Notes under the pieces: generated by a model
Told to the model about the DNA's origin: nothing
Database searches by the model: none
The model's input: the letters and a program-made list of their open reading frames with translations, nothing else
In this document: positions 54,829 to 64,000 of the stretch, piece by piece
How the letters are laid out: each line of letters starts with the position of its first letter
Position numbering within the stretch: position 1 is the stretch's first letter
Source of the DNA: Xenoacremonium recifei
Lineage: Eukaryota; Ascomycota; Sordariomycetes; Hypocreales; Nectriaceae
Length of the DNA: 64,000 nucleotides
NCBI GenBank assembly: GCA_012184525.1
Contig: WOFQ01000022.1
Coordinates: 486,219 to 550,218, forward strand
Direction: 5' to 3'
Program-made: the position numbers and the translations under genes

Positions 54829-57224
54829 CAGACGAGGGTCTGATAATACATACCGGCCGAGTCCAAGTGCCGAGTCGGAGTAGACAATGCTCGAGTCTGG
54901 TTCGACTGGAGCTGGGTGTAATTGCACCGTGCAAGACCACTACTAATGGAAACAACGTAGGAGAATTAGTTGCTGAGCCCGTTTACGATAACTGCCGTGA
55001 TGCTTGATGTACATGCATAGTTTATCGTGTCAGTCAGTCAACAATCCCCATCCATGCGCAGCTTGAAACGGTCCCCTGCTCCGTTTTCCCCCTCGCGCCG
55101 CGCCCGTTTGCTCGTGCGTGCGTGCGTGCTTTGACGCTGGACCTGACGTTTGACCCTGACTGACGCACGCAAACGACGTCAGTCTTTCCGTTTCGCGAAT
55201 GCCCGCCCGACCGTCCAATTGGAAACGGTCGGAGACGCCATCGCCATTGGAAAGCCAAAGCTTAACTCCTCCGTCGGCGTCTCCATTCGCCACTGCACGA
55301 AGGGACGTCCGTTTCTGGTCTAGAAGAAACAAATTCTATAAGACAGTTGGCTACGTGCGTCATGGGCCTTTTTTGTCCCTATTTTGCTTCTCTCGCAGGG
55401 TTTGGTAGAGTCGACGAGTCCCCCCCCCGGATCAGCCGGATATACTCCTGTTTCGTCTTCATGTTCAGAGTCAACACTGCTCGTCAGCGTGAGCCTCTCA
55501 TAGGGGGATTGGCAGATGCCGATGGCGTGCGGCGGGCTTATTGTGCGGATCCCCCAGACAGCTTGGGATCAGCATGAGCCAGTGAGCCAGCAAATCTTGG
55601 CCATGGATGGGCTGTCCAGGGCGGCTGACGGTGCATCATCTGTCGTGCACTGCACGGATTACGGTGCGCTGTCTGGAGGCAAACGGACGAGTGACATCTC
55701 GCAACACGTCAACGGTCTTGTGACTGAGACTAATATGTCAATTCCGTTATTACGGATTGGCGATGGTCTATCTGCCCGATACAGTTGATAAACGGCAGCT
55801 TTGCTTATCGCCAGCACAGTGCACATGCGTCACAGCATTACTCGCCGTCATCGCCCAGGAATGCCGCCAATTTCTGTGCGGCGATTCCCTATGCGTTCTT
55901 TGCTTCAGGAGACGCGGCAGTGCCTGAGACTAAGTAAGACAGACAATCAATAACCTCGGAAGCATGGAGCAGACAGACAGACGCATGCGCAAGATTGTAC
56001 CGTTGCAGCGAAAGTCTGGGGCATGGGTAGGTCGATAACAGTAGCTCGCAGCTCAGAATCGTGCGATAAGGCTGTGTGTTAATAAACATTGGCTGGTTGG
56101 CTGTCGACAGCAGGGCTCGGATCTCGACAGCATCTCATCGGATCCATGCCCTCTTTTCATGACATTCATCCATTCACCCGCCGCGCCAAGCAAGTGCCGT
56201 GAAGTAAGCCTCTCTTGGCCGACTCTCACCCATTGGCTCGCCATTCTCGTCGCAACTCCCGGAATTGATGAATTCTTCCGTTGGCAAACTTCTCGCAGAC
56301 CCGCGTATCGAGTCTTTTTCCATCGTCTCGTCTGCCCTGCCCTGGCCCGTAAATACCCCAGCGCAGCCCAGCCAAGTCCAGGGCATGCTGCAGCAGGGCA
56401 CTGGCACCTTACTGTACATACTTGTACCTGCACCTCCAGCAGCAGCCCAGCGGAGTCTCCACCCCTTCCTTAGCGCCCTTCATCGAGCAGATCCAGCGCC
56501 TTCAGTGGTCCAGCCCGCCCAAATCACAGCCCCTGCTCCACTGAAACCGCCCACTGCAGCGTCTCGGCCGGAGTCCCAAAGATGCCCTAACGTGCTAATG
56601 CCGGGCCTCCACTGGCAGGGAGGGAGAGTTGAGTTACAGCGAGTCGAGGACTGGCCCGTAGGACTTCTTCAGCATCCGTAGCCGCACAGTGCGAACTCGA
56701 CCCTCCCCCCCTTCTCCGTTCCCGTCCACGGCCCCCATTCCTTTCACTTCCATCCTCCACCACCACCGCCGACTCCAAGCCAGGCAGGGCCTTCGTCGAC
56801 TAAAAATCTCACACCTCCACCATACAACATACACCACCAACAACCGCCCGCATCGCAGGTTTCGGCCGCTTCAAAATTAACCCGGAACGCAACTCGATCC
56901 TCGACCGCAAACCTTCGACTCCCAGATCTCGTTTTGAGTTCTGTCTCTCGTGGCCGGAGCGGGACTCGTCGCCGCCTCGACCGTTGGAGCCTCAACCCTT
57001 GACTTGACTGTTTGTTGCCCATGCCGGCCTCGATCTCTCCGCCAGCCCTCGCGACCGCCCGCCCTGCCCCGAATTCTCTCTTAACGGCCTGGTAGACTTC
57101 TTCACCCCTCTTTCCGCCGTCCAGATCGCCCACCATTCAGACGTCCCGCACTCGCTGCTGCTGGCCCCGGCCCGATCAGGTCCCTGGGTCTGCCAGACAG
57201 TGGGAGTCCCCGACGACGCTGCGC

Positions 57225-60122
57225 ATGCCTCGCGCCCCAGGCTCGAGCAAGCGACAGCAAGGTGCCGCCGCGAGTAGCCGCGACGCTCGTCACGACCATG
57301 GGCTTGTAGGCCCGGCCACGGCCAAGCGGCTCGCCAGCAAGAAGAGCCAGGGCCAGCTCGACGGCGGCGCAGCACTCCCGGCCGATCATGTCGGTGCTGG
57401 GAGCGCTGCGGCGCCGCCGGTGCCCGTCCTCAACTCCAATGGCTATGCGAACGGCTCCTCCTCCAAGTCCCCGGACATGCCCGCCGCCGATTCCGATCCC
57501 TATCGTCGCTCCTCGCTCGGCAACTCGTCCGACATGTCCTCCGTGTCCTCCAACGCCAACACCATGGCCGCCGCCAACGGCATCGCCGATCCGGGCCACC
57601 ACCGGTCCATCGATGTGAATGCCACCAAGAACGAGAACGTCCACCGCGACTCCGGTCCCTTCGAGCTCGCCGCCACCGTTCTCAAGGCCCTCCCCGTCCA
57701 GGACACCCTCGCCATCCTCATCATCCTCATGCAGGTCCCCTCCCTGTCCCTCTCCGTCATCTACACCATCTTCACCTTCCTGACCTTTGTGCCGCCCGTC
57801 ACCACCAGCTCCGGCATGAACATCAACCTCGCCGAGATCTTTGACGGCAACTCCACCATGCCGTCCCTCGTCACCGTTCTCTGCATGGATTTCTTCTTCC
57901 TCCTGGTATGGCTCTTCTTGTGGGGTCCGATCCAGGAAGTCATCCTAGATCTCGCCAAGCCCGTCATTGCTATCACGCTGGGTGGAGGGACGAGTACGAG
58001 AGATGGCACGTCGAGAGGTCTCACAACTTGCTTCACTTGGGTTCTCGTAACTCATCTGTTACGGGGAACCCGGGCGCATTGGGGAAAGTTGATAGGCAAC
58101 ATCCCCGAGCAGTGGCGGTTGCCTGCATTTGTTTCGGATCGATTCGAATCATCCAGCAGTGTGTATGATAAGAGAAATGCATACGGCTGGGTGAGGAGTG
58201 TGTTGGCGATCCATATCCTGACCCAGGGTATTGTTCGTTACATCCGGGAGTGGTATATTCGAAGAGAAAAGTCAAATTCCTCGTCCGGGATCCCTGATCC
58301 TGAGGCAGCGAAACCTCCAAGTATTGCCGGTGATACCGGTAACGACGCAGGCTTCGCCACGCCTGATACGGACCCGAGCTTTACGCCAGTCGTCCACTCA
58401 CTGACGAGCAAAAAACGAAGAAAACAAAGCACTCAAGTTCGCCTGCAGCAGCCGCTGTGGGCTGCCCTCGCAAGCACCAAGATTGTGGTGGTAAAGGAGT
58501 ATGAGCTATCTCATGCGGCCTCCGAGTCCGCTGGATCCAACGCAACAGACATTCATAACCTGGGCAATGCCCCCTTCGATAGCCAGCCGGGCCAGATTTG
58601 GATATCATATATCGGGTCCGACGAGGTGTGCTTCAACACCAGCCCGTTTCCCGGCTCTGATGAAGAGACAACTATCAACGGAAGCCCGCCGCAGCCCTCT
58701 GCGATTGACACCTCGAAGCCTTTCTATGTTAGGGTTAACAACGCCATCTGGCAGCCGACACGCATCTTCCCCGTGAAGGATTCTGAGGACGGCGAGGAGT
58801 ACGGCGTGCGGTGGTCGGGAGATATTTACGGATTGCGACCAGCATCAAAGTATGTTTGTGAATTCGTCGATACTCACACCAACGCAGTGCTCTTCTCCGC
58901 CAGCATAAGAACGATCCAGGAACCTCTGCGCGAGAATGATGGCGCTCCCCCTCCGCTGCCGAATGGACAGCAGTTCCTTCGTCCCGATTCTCCGACAACT
59001 ACGCTTAAGACATCCATCGCAGCTGCTGAAGCCAAGTTGGCCGATGAGAAGAATCGCCTCAAGACCATGCGCAAAGAATGGAAGAGTCGTGTTAATGCCC
59101 TCAAGAAGGATCTTGAACTGACCGACAACCAACTTGCCTCAGCTGGAAACCATGACGAAAAGTACCGACAGAAGGTCCGCCAGCAGGAGACGCAGAAGAC
59201 GCAGGCCGAACGGGATATTAAGGAACTCACCGACCAACTCAAGAACTTTGACACAGCACCCGAGCTGACGGATCACAAGAAGAAGCTCGAAAGATCGTAT
59301 TCTGCAGAGAAGAAGCTGTATGATGCCGCACAGAAGGAGTTCAAGGATTACAAGTCCAAGCTCGAGAAGGAGGTCAAGTCCAAGGAGGTCGAGTCCAACA
59401 ACCTCGCCAGTCGTCGCACCAAAATCGCTGCCCGCATCGCCAAGGTCGAGAACGAACTTGCCAACATCACGGACCAGAACAACCAGGAGCTTGAGACGAA
59501 GCGCCGGAATCAGGAGCGCGCAGCTTGGCAGGCCCAGATGGCCGGCATCGAGCGGTACTATCTCGACCGGATCAACCAGGCTCGCGTTGCCAACGACGAC
59601 CGGATGGAGCACATCCGCAACGTGCGCGCGCAGATCGACGGCTTTCACGAGTACATCAACGGCGGTATTCCTTATGAGATGCCTGTCGGTGATCCTGCGA
59701 CTGGCCAGCTTGGAGCTCCTTTCCAGCCTCAACCTGCGAGCACCTGGAACCCGAACCCTGCGGCACCTCCTCATTATCCCGCCGGAATGTGGCCCGAATC
59801 AACTCAAGATGGCCACCCCTCTGTATCAGCCCCTTCGCTACCCTCGACCACGTTCTGGAACCCGTCCGTCATGGCCCCGGCCTTCGAGCAGCGGCCTATC
59901 AAGTCCCGCGGCCGCAGCTCCAGCATGCTCAGCGACGTCAGCGGCTTCACGCAGTCCAGCGACGAGGGCGAGCACATGTCCCCGATGGGCTCGGACCGCA
60001 TCCGCGCGCTCTGGGCTAACGGCGTGCGAGGTCGCAGTCGTGGGAGTGGCAGCGGCAGTGGAAGCGGCACGGGCAGTGGGAGCGGGAGCGGGAGCTTCGT
60101 GGACCCGACGAGCCCGAACTAG
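57225..60122 (+). CDS. acrB: ubiquitination network signalling protein AcrB
   Basis: A single exon of 965 residues starts at an ATG (MPRAPGSSKRQQG). The layout matches Aspergillus AcrB, a component of the creA/creB/creD ubiquitin network linked to acriflavine resistance and carbon catabolite control. A disordered Ser/Ala/Asn-rich N-terminus (1-145) is followed by three hydrophobic segments (about 158-193, 212-252 and 325-345). Next comes a region with KKRRKQ, then a fibronectin-like block (FYVRVNNAIWQPTRIF, GLRPASKYVCEFVD). A long coiled coil (about 595-800) and a Ser/Gly repeat tail complete it. The protein is expected to be membrane-anchored with a large cytosolic part. Its molecular role is not established by sequence. 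Confidence 0.92.
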   Translation: MPRAPGSSKRQQGAAASSRDARHDHGLVGPATAKRLASKKSQGQLDGGAALPADHVGAGSAAAPPVPVLNSNGYANGSSSKSPDMPAADSDPYRRSSLGNSSDMSSVSSNANTMAAANGIADPGHHRSIDVNATKNENVHRDSGPFELAATVLKALPVQDTLAILIILMQVPSLSLSVIYTIFTFLTFVPPVTTSSGMNINLAEIFDGNSTMPSLVTVLCMDFFFLLVWLFLWGPIQEVILDLAKPVIAITLGGGTSTRDGTSRGLTTCFTWVLVTHLLRGTRAHWGKLIGNIPEQWRLPAFVSDRFESSSSVYDKRNAYGWVRSVLAIHILTQGIVRYIREWYIRREKSNSSSGIPDPEAAKPPSIAGDTGNDAGFATPDTDPSFTPVVHSLTSKKRRKQSTQVRLQQPLWAALASTKIVVVKEYELSHAASESAGSNATDIHNLGNAPFDSQPGQIWISYIGSDEVCFNTSPFPGSDEETTINGSPPQPSAIDTSKPFYVRVNNAIWQPTRIFPVKDSEDGEEYGVRWSGDIYGLRPASKYVCEFVDTHTNAVLFSASIRTIQEPLRENDGAPPPLPNGQQFLRPDSPTTTLKTSIAAAEAKLADEKNRLKTMRKEWKSRVNALKKDLELTDNQLASAGNHDEKYRQKVRQQETQKTQAERDIKELTDQLKNFDTAPELTDHKKKLERSYSAEKKLYDAAQKEFKDYKSKLEKEVKSKEVESNNLASRRTKIAARIAKVENELANITDQNNQELETKRRNQERAAWQAQMAGIERYYLDRINQARVANDDRMEHIRNVRAQIDGFHEYINGGIPYEMPVGDPATGQLGAPFQPQPASTWNPNPAAPPHYPAGMWPESTQDGHPSVSAPSLPSTTFWNPSVMAPAFEQRPIKSRGRSSSMLSDVSGFTQSSDEGEHMSPMGSDRIRALWANGVRGRSRGSGSGSGSGTGSGSGSGSFVDPTSPN

Positions 60123-60686
60123 GAACTCTGGGCGATGGGCTGAGGTTCTGCTGTGGATTTGTGTCTGTTCTTGTTGTCTTGTCTATGGCTTGCTGGAGAG
60201 TGAGTGGTTGCTCGGACGTGCTGTGCTGTTGTATAGCTTGCGAGAGTGGAATAAAAGTAGTGACTCTGTTATTTGCTTCCCTGCTAAAGCTATCTATTTG
60301 TGATTTGTGCCCCATGCCGTCGTGATACGGTGAGCATTGGAGTGACGTTGAAGGAGCATACTTGGTCATTACTCGGCCATCGACATCTGACATAGCCCAA
60401 GAGAACAAGGGCCGCCCCCAGCCCCCGACAGCATCTCCTGCAGGCTTCTTGACCTAACCCCCCCTGTCAGTGGCTATGAATATTCCTCCAGTAGTGATTC
60501 GATTCTGTTATATTGCCTCCGCGCCGGAAGACAAGTCTGGGGTGTGAAGCGGATAAGCCCTGATCATCAACATGTCTTGCAGGTAGGGCCAGCGACGATA
60601 TTTCGGAATCAGGTAGACTGACAACGACAACGATTATATAGCATGGGGCGGGCAGTTGTATCCATCCCAGTGCATTTTAGGAAGTC
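60123..60686. other. acrB 3' flank
   Basis: This holds the acrB terminator region, then lower-GC sequence. Nothing else is seen. Confidence 0.45.
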
Positions 60687-61160
60687 TTAGCCCTGGGCAT
60701 GAGTCCTTTCTACAGCCTGATATATAGGAAGGTGATGTGATGGTGAAACAGATGCCAAAGGAGTCATAAACTGCTGGTTCTGTGTAGATATGTCGATCTC
60801 GGTGGGGTCTCCAAAGCATCGTCTCTCGAGCCTCGAAGATAGTTTCTCAACCAAATCTTTGGCTATGGCTGTACCGGGTTCATCCAGCTCATCATAGTCA
60901 GGCTCGCCCCCGTTGAGGGCACCCGCATTGAACATTGAAGTCACCATTTCAGCAAATGTCACTGGTGTTGCGCAGATAACATTCCAAGATAGAACCGCTT
61001 CCTTGAGGATATTTCGGGGTGCCTCTTCGTGGTCTTTCTTGTTGCGCAGGAATTTCTCTGTCCACTGCTTGAAGTCATCCAAAGACGTAGTGTTCTGGAA
61101 CGTTCTCATTGAACCAAATGAAAACGACGGCAAACCGCAGAGTTGCTTTTCCCTTGGCAT
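60687..61160 (-). pseudogene. probable helicase-like fragment
   Basis: The ATG at 61160 opens a 157-residue frame. It contains SLDDFKQWTEKFLRNKK and a VLSWNVICATPVTFAEM stretch. The latter recalls the segment before the DEAG/DEAA box in large fungal SF1 (UPF1-like) ATPases, where a sentence like ADVICTT precedes it. No Walker motif is in the frame, and it ends in low-information sequence, so this is at most a fragment. It could also be an unrelated small protein. Confidence 0.35.
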
Positions 61161-62707
61161 CGGGGTTCATAAGCCATGTTCTCCAGGAAAAACGCAATCA
61201 CTCGTTGGCGTCGGTCTGATCTTATATAATATATTTCCTCTCTGGGAATGATACCCAGGCACAGCAGTCCCTAGTACGGGATGCGTTCGACGCCAGAAGC
61301 CATTCATCCTACCGCAGATCACTCTGCATTGCACTAAGCAAGTAGGTGGCGCCGTTTGTTTGTTGACTTGTCCCAGCATGGGAAGTCTCCGACGGGTCGC
61401 GAGGCCGTTCTGGCGTTGTATATAGAGAACGCAAGCTCAAATATTTCTGAGAACGCGAGCATTCAGATCATCTGGCCTCGCCAGCTCGATTATGCGATTG
61501 CGTGGATGATGATAGATCAAATTGCTGCCATATTTATATCATGTTTCGTTGCAAGTGAGAGGGCGACGTAGGTTGTCCTTGCTTGAAATCACGGGCAGAA
61601 TAGCGCGGCCGTGGTGAATGTACCTTAATTGGGGAGGGCTTAGGTGGCCCAGAGGCACGCAGATATAGAGCATGCAAAATCTGGACAAGAGAATGCAAGT
61701 GGTTCTGAGGCGGTCCCTGGGGAGGTTCCTGGGGAAAGTCGCCTCCCGATGACTCTCCTGTTCCGTCAATGGTCCATCCACGCATAAGGTTTCTTGAATT
61801 ACATACGCAAACCGGGGTTTCTCCCTGCTGCCGTAATGCAGAGCTCGCCAAGATATGCGCTGAAGGAGCCTTTGTGGCCGGAGCATAGAAAGTCGGGCTT
61901 TCGGGACGTGAACACCACGATCTAGTATTCGGATATAGATATAGTGGGCAATTGTACCGATATCTATGCGACATTCCTCTGTAGCCGCTCTCCCTCGCGG
62001 GCATGACCCTGTTGGGTCATGATATATATCTCCCTGTAATGGAGTAATCTTGATCAGTTCGCCACTCTGGAACCGGCAGGTAAATGCTTGCCGCACCCTT
62101 TGACGACACATACGCGATCCGCGGACTTGACAGGGCCGGCTTCAATCTTCTCGAATGATTTGTCCTTGTGACAGTTATTTGTGGGAAAGAAAGAAATAGC
62201 GCGTGTCTTTAGACGGGCTATTATGCCTCTCGAGCTTTTTCTTGCTGCCATAGAAGATTGGGTTGTCGGGCTCTAGCAATAAGATATTCCTGGGGTCGAA
62301 GGCAGTAAGAACTCCCTATCGATGCACACCGAAGTTGAGCTGTTGTTCCAGGCTCAGTACTTGGGTGAGTCCCACGCCGTCTTTTATATATATACATCTC
62401 TTGAAGTGCCGAGAGTAGACTCGCCTTGCTTGAGGCGATGCACCAGAGTACAACATGGGTACGCCATGACTTTCAGATATAGTGACAGATAGGTCAAGGA
62501 GGAATCAAAGTATGATTTGATGACGCTTCTATACGGAGCGAGGTATTGTCTGGAATAGACTCGACCTGGGGTCGTAAAGAGGTAGGTTGATACTCTCAGA
62601 ACTGTAAAGGCGAGTTCATAGAAACCACGACTTGCAGTTAGAGTACCCCCCTCGGCCACCAGTACTCCGGAGATCTTATATATATCGACACCAGCACATA
62701 GACCAGG
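61161..62707. other. decayed AT-rich region
   Basis: This contains broken frames on the minus strand. One at 62054-62251 has a CVVKGCGKHLPAGSR motif, resembling a Cys-rich knuckle. A sequence near 62270-62390 loosely resembles the 3' part of a 5S rRNA. No intact gene is seen. Confidence 0.4.
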
Positions 62708-63124
62708 TCATGGTCCATCTTGTCCCCGGGGATACCGGCTGCAGTCTTGGCCCAGCTGTCGCCGCATGATCTCGTCGGCGCAGATATTCTGGGCCTCCCC
62801 GACGATCCGCTCGTTGATATCCCCCTCTGCTGCCAAGGTCGTACTGTACTTCTCGAGGTTGCTGGCCTCAATGTACGAGTCAAATGAGTCCTGGGTCACC
62901 AGTCGCTCCCAGACCACGTCTCGCTGCTGCCCGATCCTCCAGAGGCGGCCCATCACCTGCAACTCCACTGACAGGCTCGCAGCACTCTCGAGGATGATCC
63001 CCCGGTGGCAGGCCCGGTGGAAATCCACGCCGAAGGCCGAGAGCTGCATGGATGCGATGAGGGCGGTATAGGGGGACGAGGCGTCGTTGAACGCCGCAAC
63101 GGCGCTGTCCCGCTCGATCTGCGA
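62708..63124 (-). pseudogene. SNF2-family helicase, C-terminal lobe relic
   Basis: The reverse strand from about 63124 to a stop at 62708 encodes a helicase C-terminal lobe. It has SMQLSAFGVDFHRACH (motif V region) and GRLWRIGQQRDV (motif VI, where the Arg finger and Gln are kept), then a LAAEGDI and LGQDCSRYP tail. This is the pattern of a lineage-specific fungal SNF2/DEAD-like family of large proteins. No start codon or N-terminal lobe is in frame upstream, and the sequence before 63124 is not recognisably related. It is therefore a truncated relic, though an intact upstream exon beyond an intron cannot be fully excluded. Confidence 0.65.
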
Positions 63125-64000
63125 AGTCGCTGCGAGACAAAGCTGTATATAGTAGCGGCGCAGGTATTGTCACAATGGGCGTTGAATCAGATGCCCTGTC
63201 TCGCGGGTGTATATGAGAACTTGAAGTAACGTGCCACTTGCAACCTCTAATCCGACTCGAAACGCCTCAGGAGACTCTGCGGGCCTGAAAATGGCTTCAA
63301 TCTCAGAAAGATCTCGTGTTGCTTTTAAAGACCGAGGCAAAGACTCTCTGTCTCTGCAAGATAATTCTTCAATTGCTCTTTAGCGGGTTGCCATTGGGAG
63401 CATATCTTCAGGGAGCAGCAGAGAGATAGAAGACACGAAGGGGAGTTCTCAGCATGTCATTGAGGCATAGTCTTGGAGAAAATGTCAACATGCCTCAAGG
63501 GCTATCTTGCAGTCCGATGAGCACCGATGTTTCACACGAAGTGGTACCTGATGTCAATATATTTGGTTTGGTTGTGTAATTTCGAGAATCCTCGTCGGGT
63601 CCTTTGCTGGGCCATCATATAGCCATGTATAATGAAACCTGGTCAATGGACCAGCATCGATCGTGGAACCGTTGGGGGTTGCTGCATCTTAGCAGGGCCG
63701 GCTGGTCTGCGTAATGGAGTATCATGCTTCGCGGTCAAGTATAAATTGAGAAATACTTGGGAACAATTAAAGTCTGACTCGACAGGTCTTCGATGTCAAT
63801 CCAGGCATTCCCCGGCGGTCGATGAAGCACGCCCCCAAAAATATCTCAACTCATGACTGACCCAAGGATATGCCGAATTCGTCAAAATCTTACAATACAG
63901 TTTGCTCCGTGTTGGTATACTTATAACAGCAGTCAGGTCTGAATGATACCGGAGAAGCGGCGATTGGCAACTGTGGGCATCTGCCACTGCCGGGGGGGGG
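63125..64000. other. decayed sequence to window edge
   Basis: No gene is recognised. The window ends in a run of at least nine G. No telomere repeat is visible. Confidence 0.45.

Larger units (their letters stand above)
52672..57224. other. long intergenic region upstream of acrB
   Basis: This is 4.55 kb with no gene I can support. Microsatellites occur at 54244-54263 and 54799-54828. From about 56.1 kb the DNA is CT-rich with many short open frames on both strands, as in long leaders of large fungal regulatory genes. The frames at 53559-53888 (minus), 55516-55788 and 56265-56681 (plus) have no motif or splice support. Confidence 0.45.

Noticed and set aside
63991..64000. G-run at the window end as a telomere or element end
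   Set aside because: It is a homopolymer at the edge only, with no TTAGGG-type repeat; it may be a sequencing or contig-end artefact.
1..64000. CRISPR arrays, bacterial-type operons or origins
   Set aside because: The sequence is eukaryotic with spliced genes; no regularly spaced repeats of that type are present.

Overview
The window is nuclear DNA of a filamentous ascomycete, most likely a Sordariomycete. The evidence is short (about 50-60 nt) GT-AG introns with CTGAC-type branch points, intron-bearing tRNA-Glu genes, and a core gene set that includes INO80, the filamentous-fungal acrB, a mitochondrial ClpP, ILV3 and CCR4. I cannot name the genus from sequence alone. All multi-exon models below were assembled by eye from splice signals. 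The total coding length of every intact multi-exon model was checked to be a multiple of three.

Layout: 1-20 kb is a core block: a truncated gamma-glutamylcyclotransferase-like gene, a DUF89/ARMT1-like phosphatase, a thioesterase-fold hydrolase, a probable mitochondrial protein, ClpP, dihydroxy-acid dehydratase (ILV3), a PlsC-type acyltransferase, and a 1852-residue INO80 chromatin remodeller. From 20.3 to 34.0 kb the character changes. Seven tRNA-Glu genes (six CUC with introns, one intronless UUC) are scattered on both strands among short or unrecognised reading frames. A HeLo-like/ankyrin NLR-type gene disabled by a frameshift and an in-frame stop lies between them. From 34 to 36 kb there are short accessory genes or fragments.

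From 36.4 to 60.1 kb core-type genes return: a C2H2-like zinc-finger protein, an MFS transporter, a mitochondrial-carrier-family protein, CCR4 deadenylase, a SAM methyltransferase with a long low-complexity N-terminus, a very small LYR protein of the ETFRF1/LYRM5 family, an unknown conserved-looking protein, and acrB. The last 4 kb (60.1-64.0) hold decayed sequence, including the C-terminal helicase lobe of a SNF2-family gene.

The core genes are unrelated housekeeping functions: branched-chain amino-acid synthesis, mitochondrial proteolysis and transport, chromatin remodelling, mRNA turnover, lipid acylation and ubiquitin signalling. They show no operon-like logic. The most distinctive signal is the tRNA-Glu array coinciding with the accessory, pseudogene-rich segment. 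Other notable points are a stop-free 57-nt INO80 intron, ClpP micro-exons, a perfect 29-bp inverted repeat at 31.2 kb and several promoter motifs.
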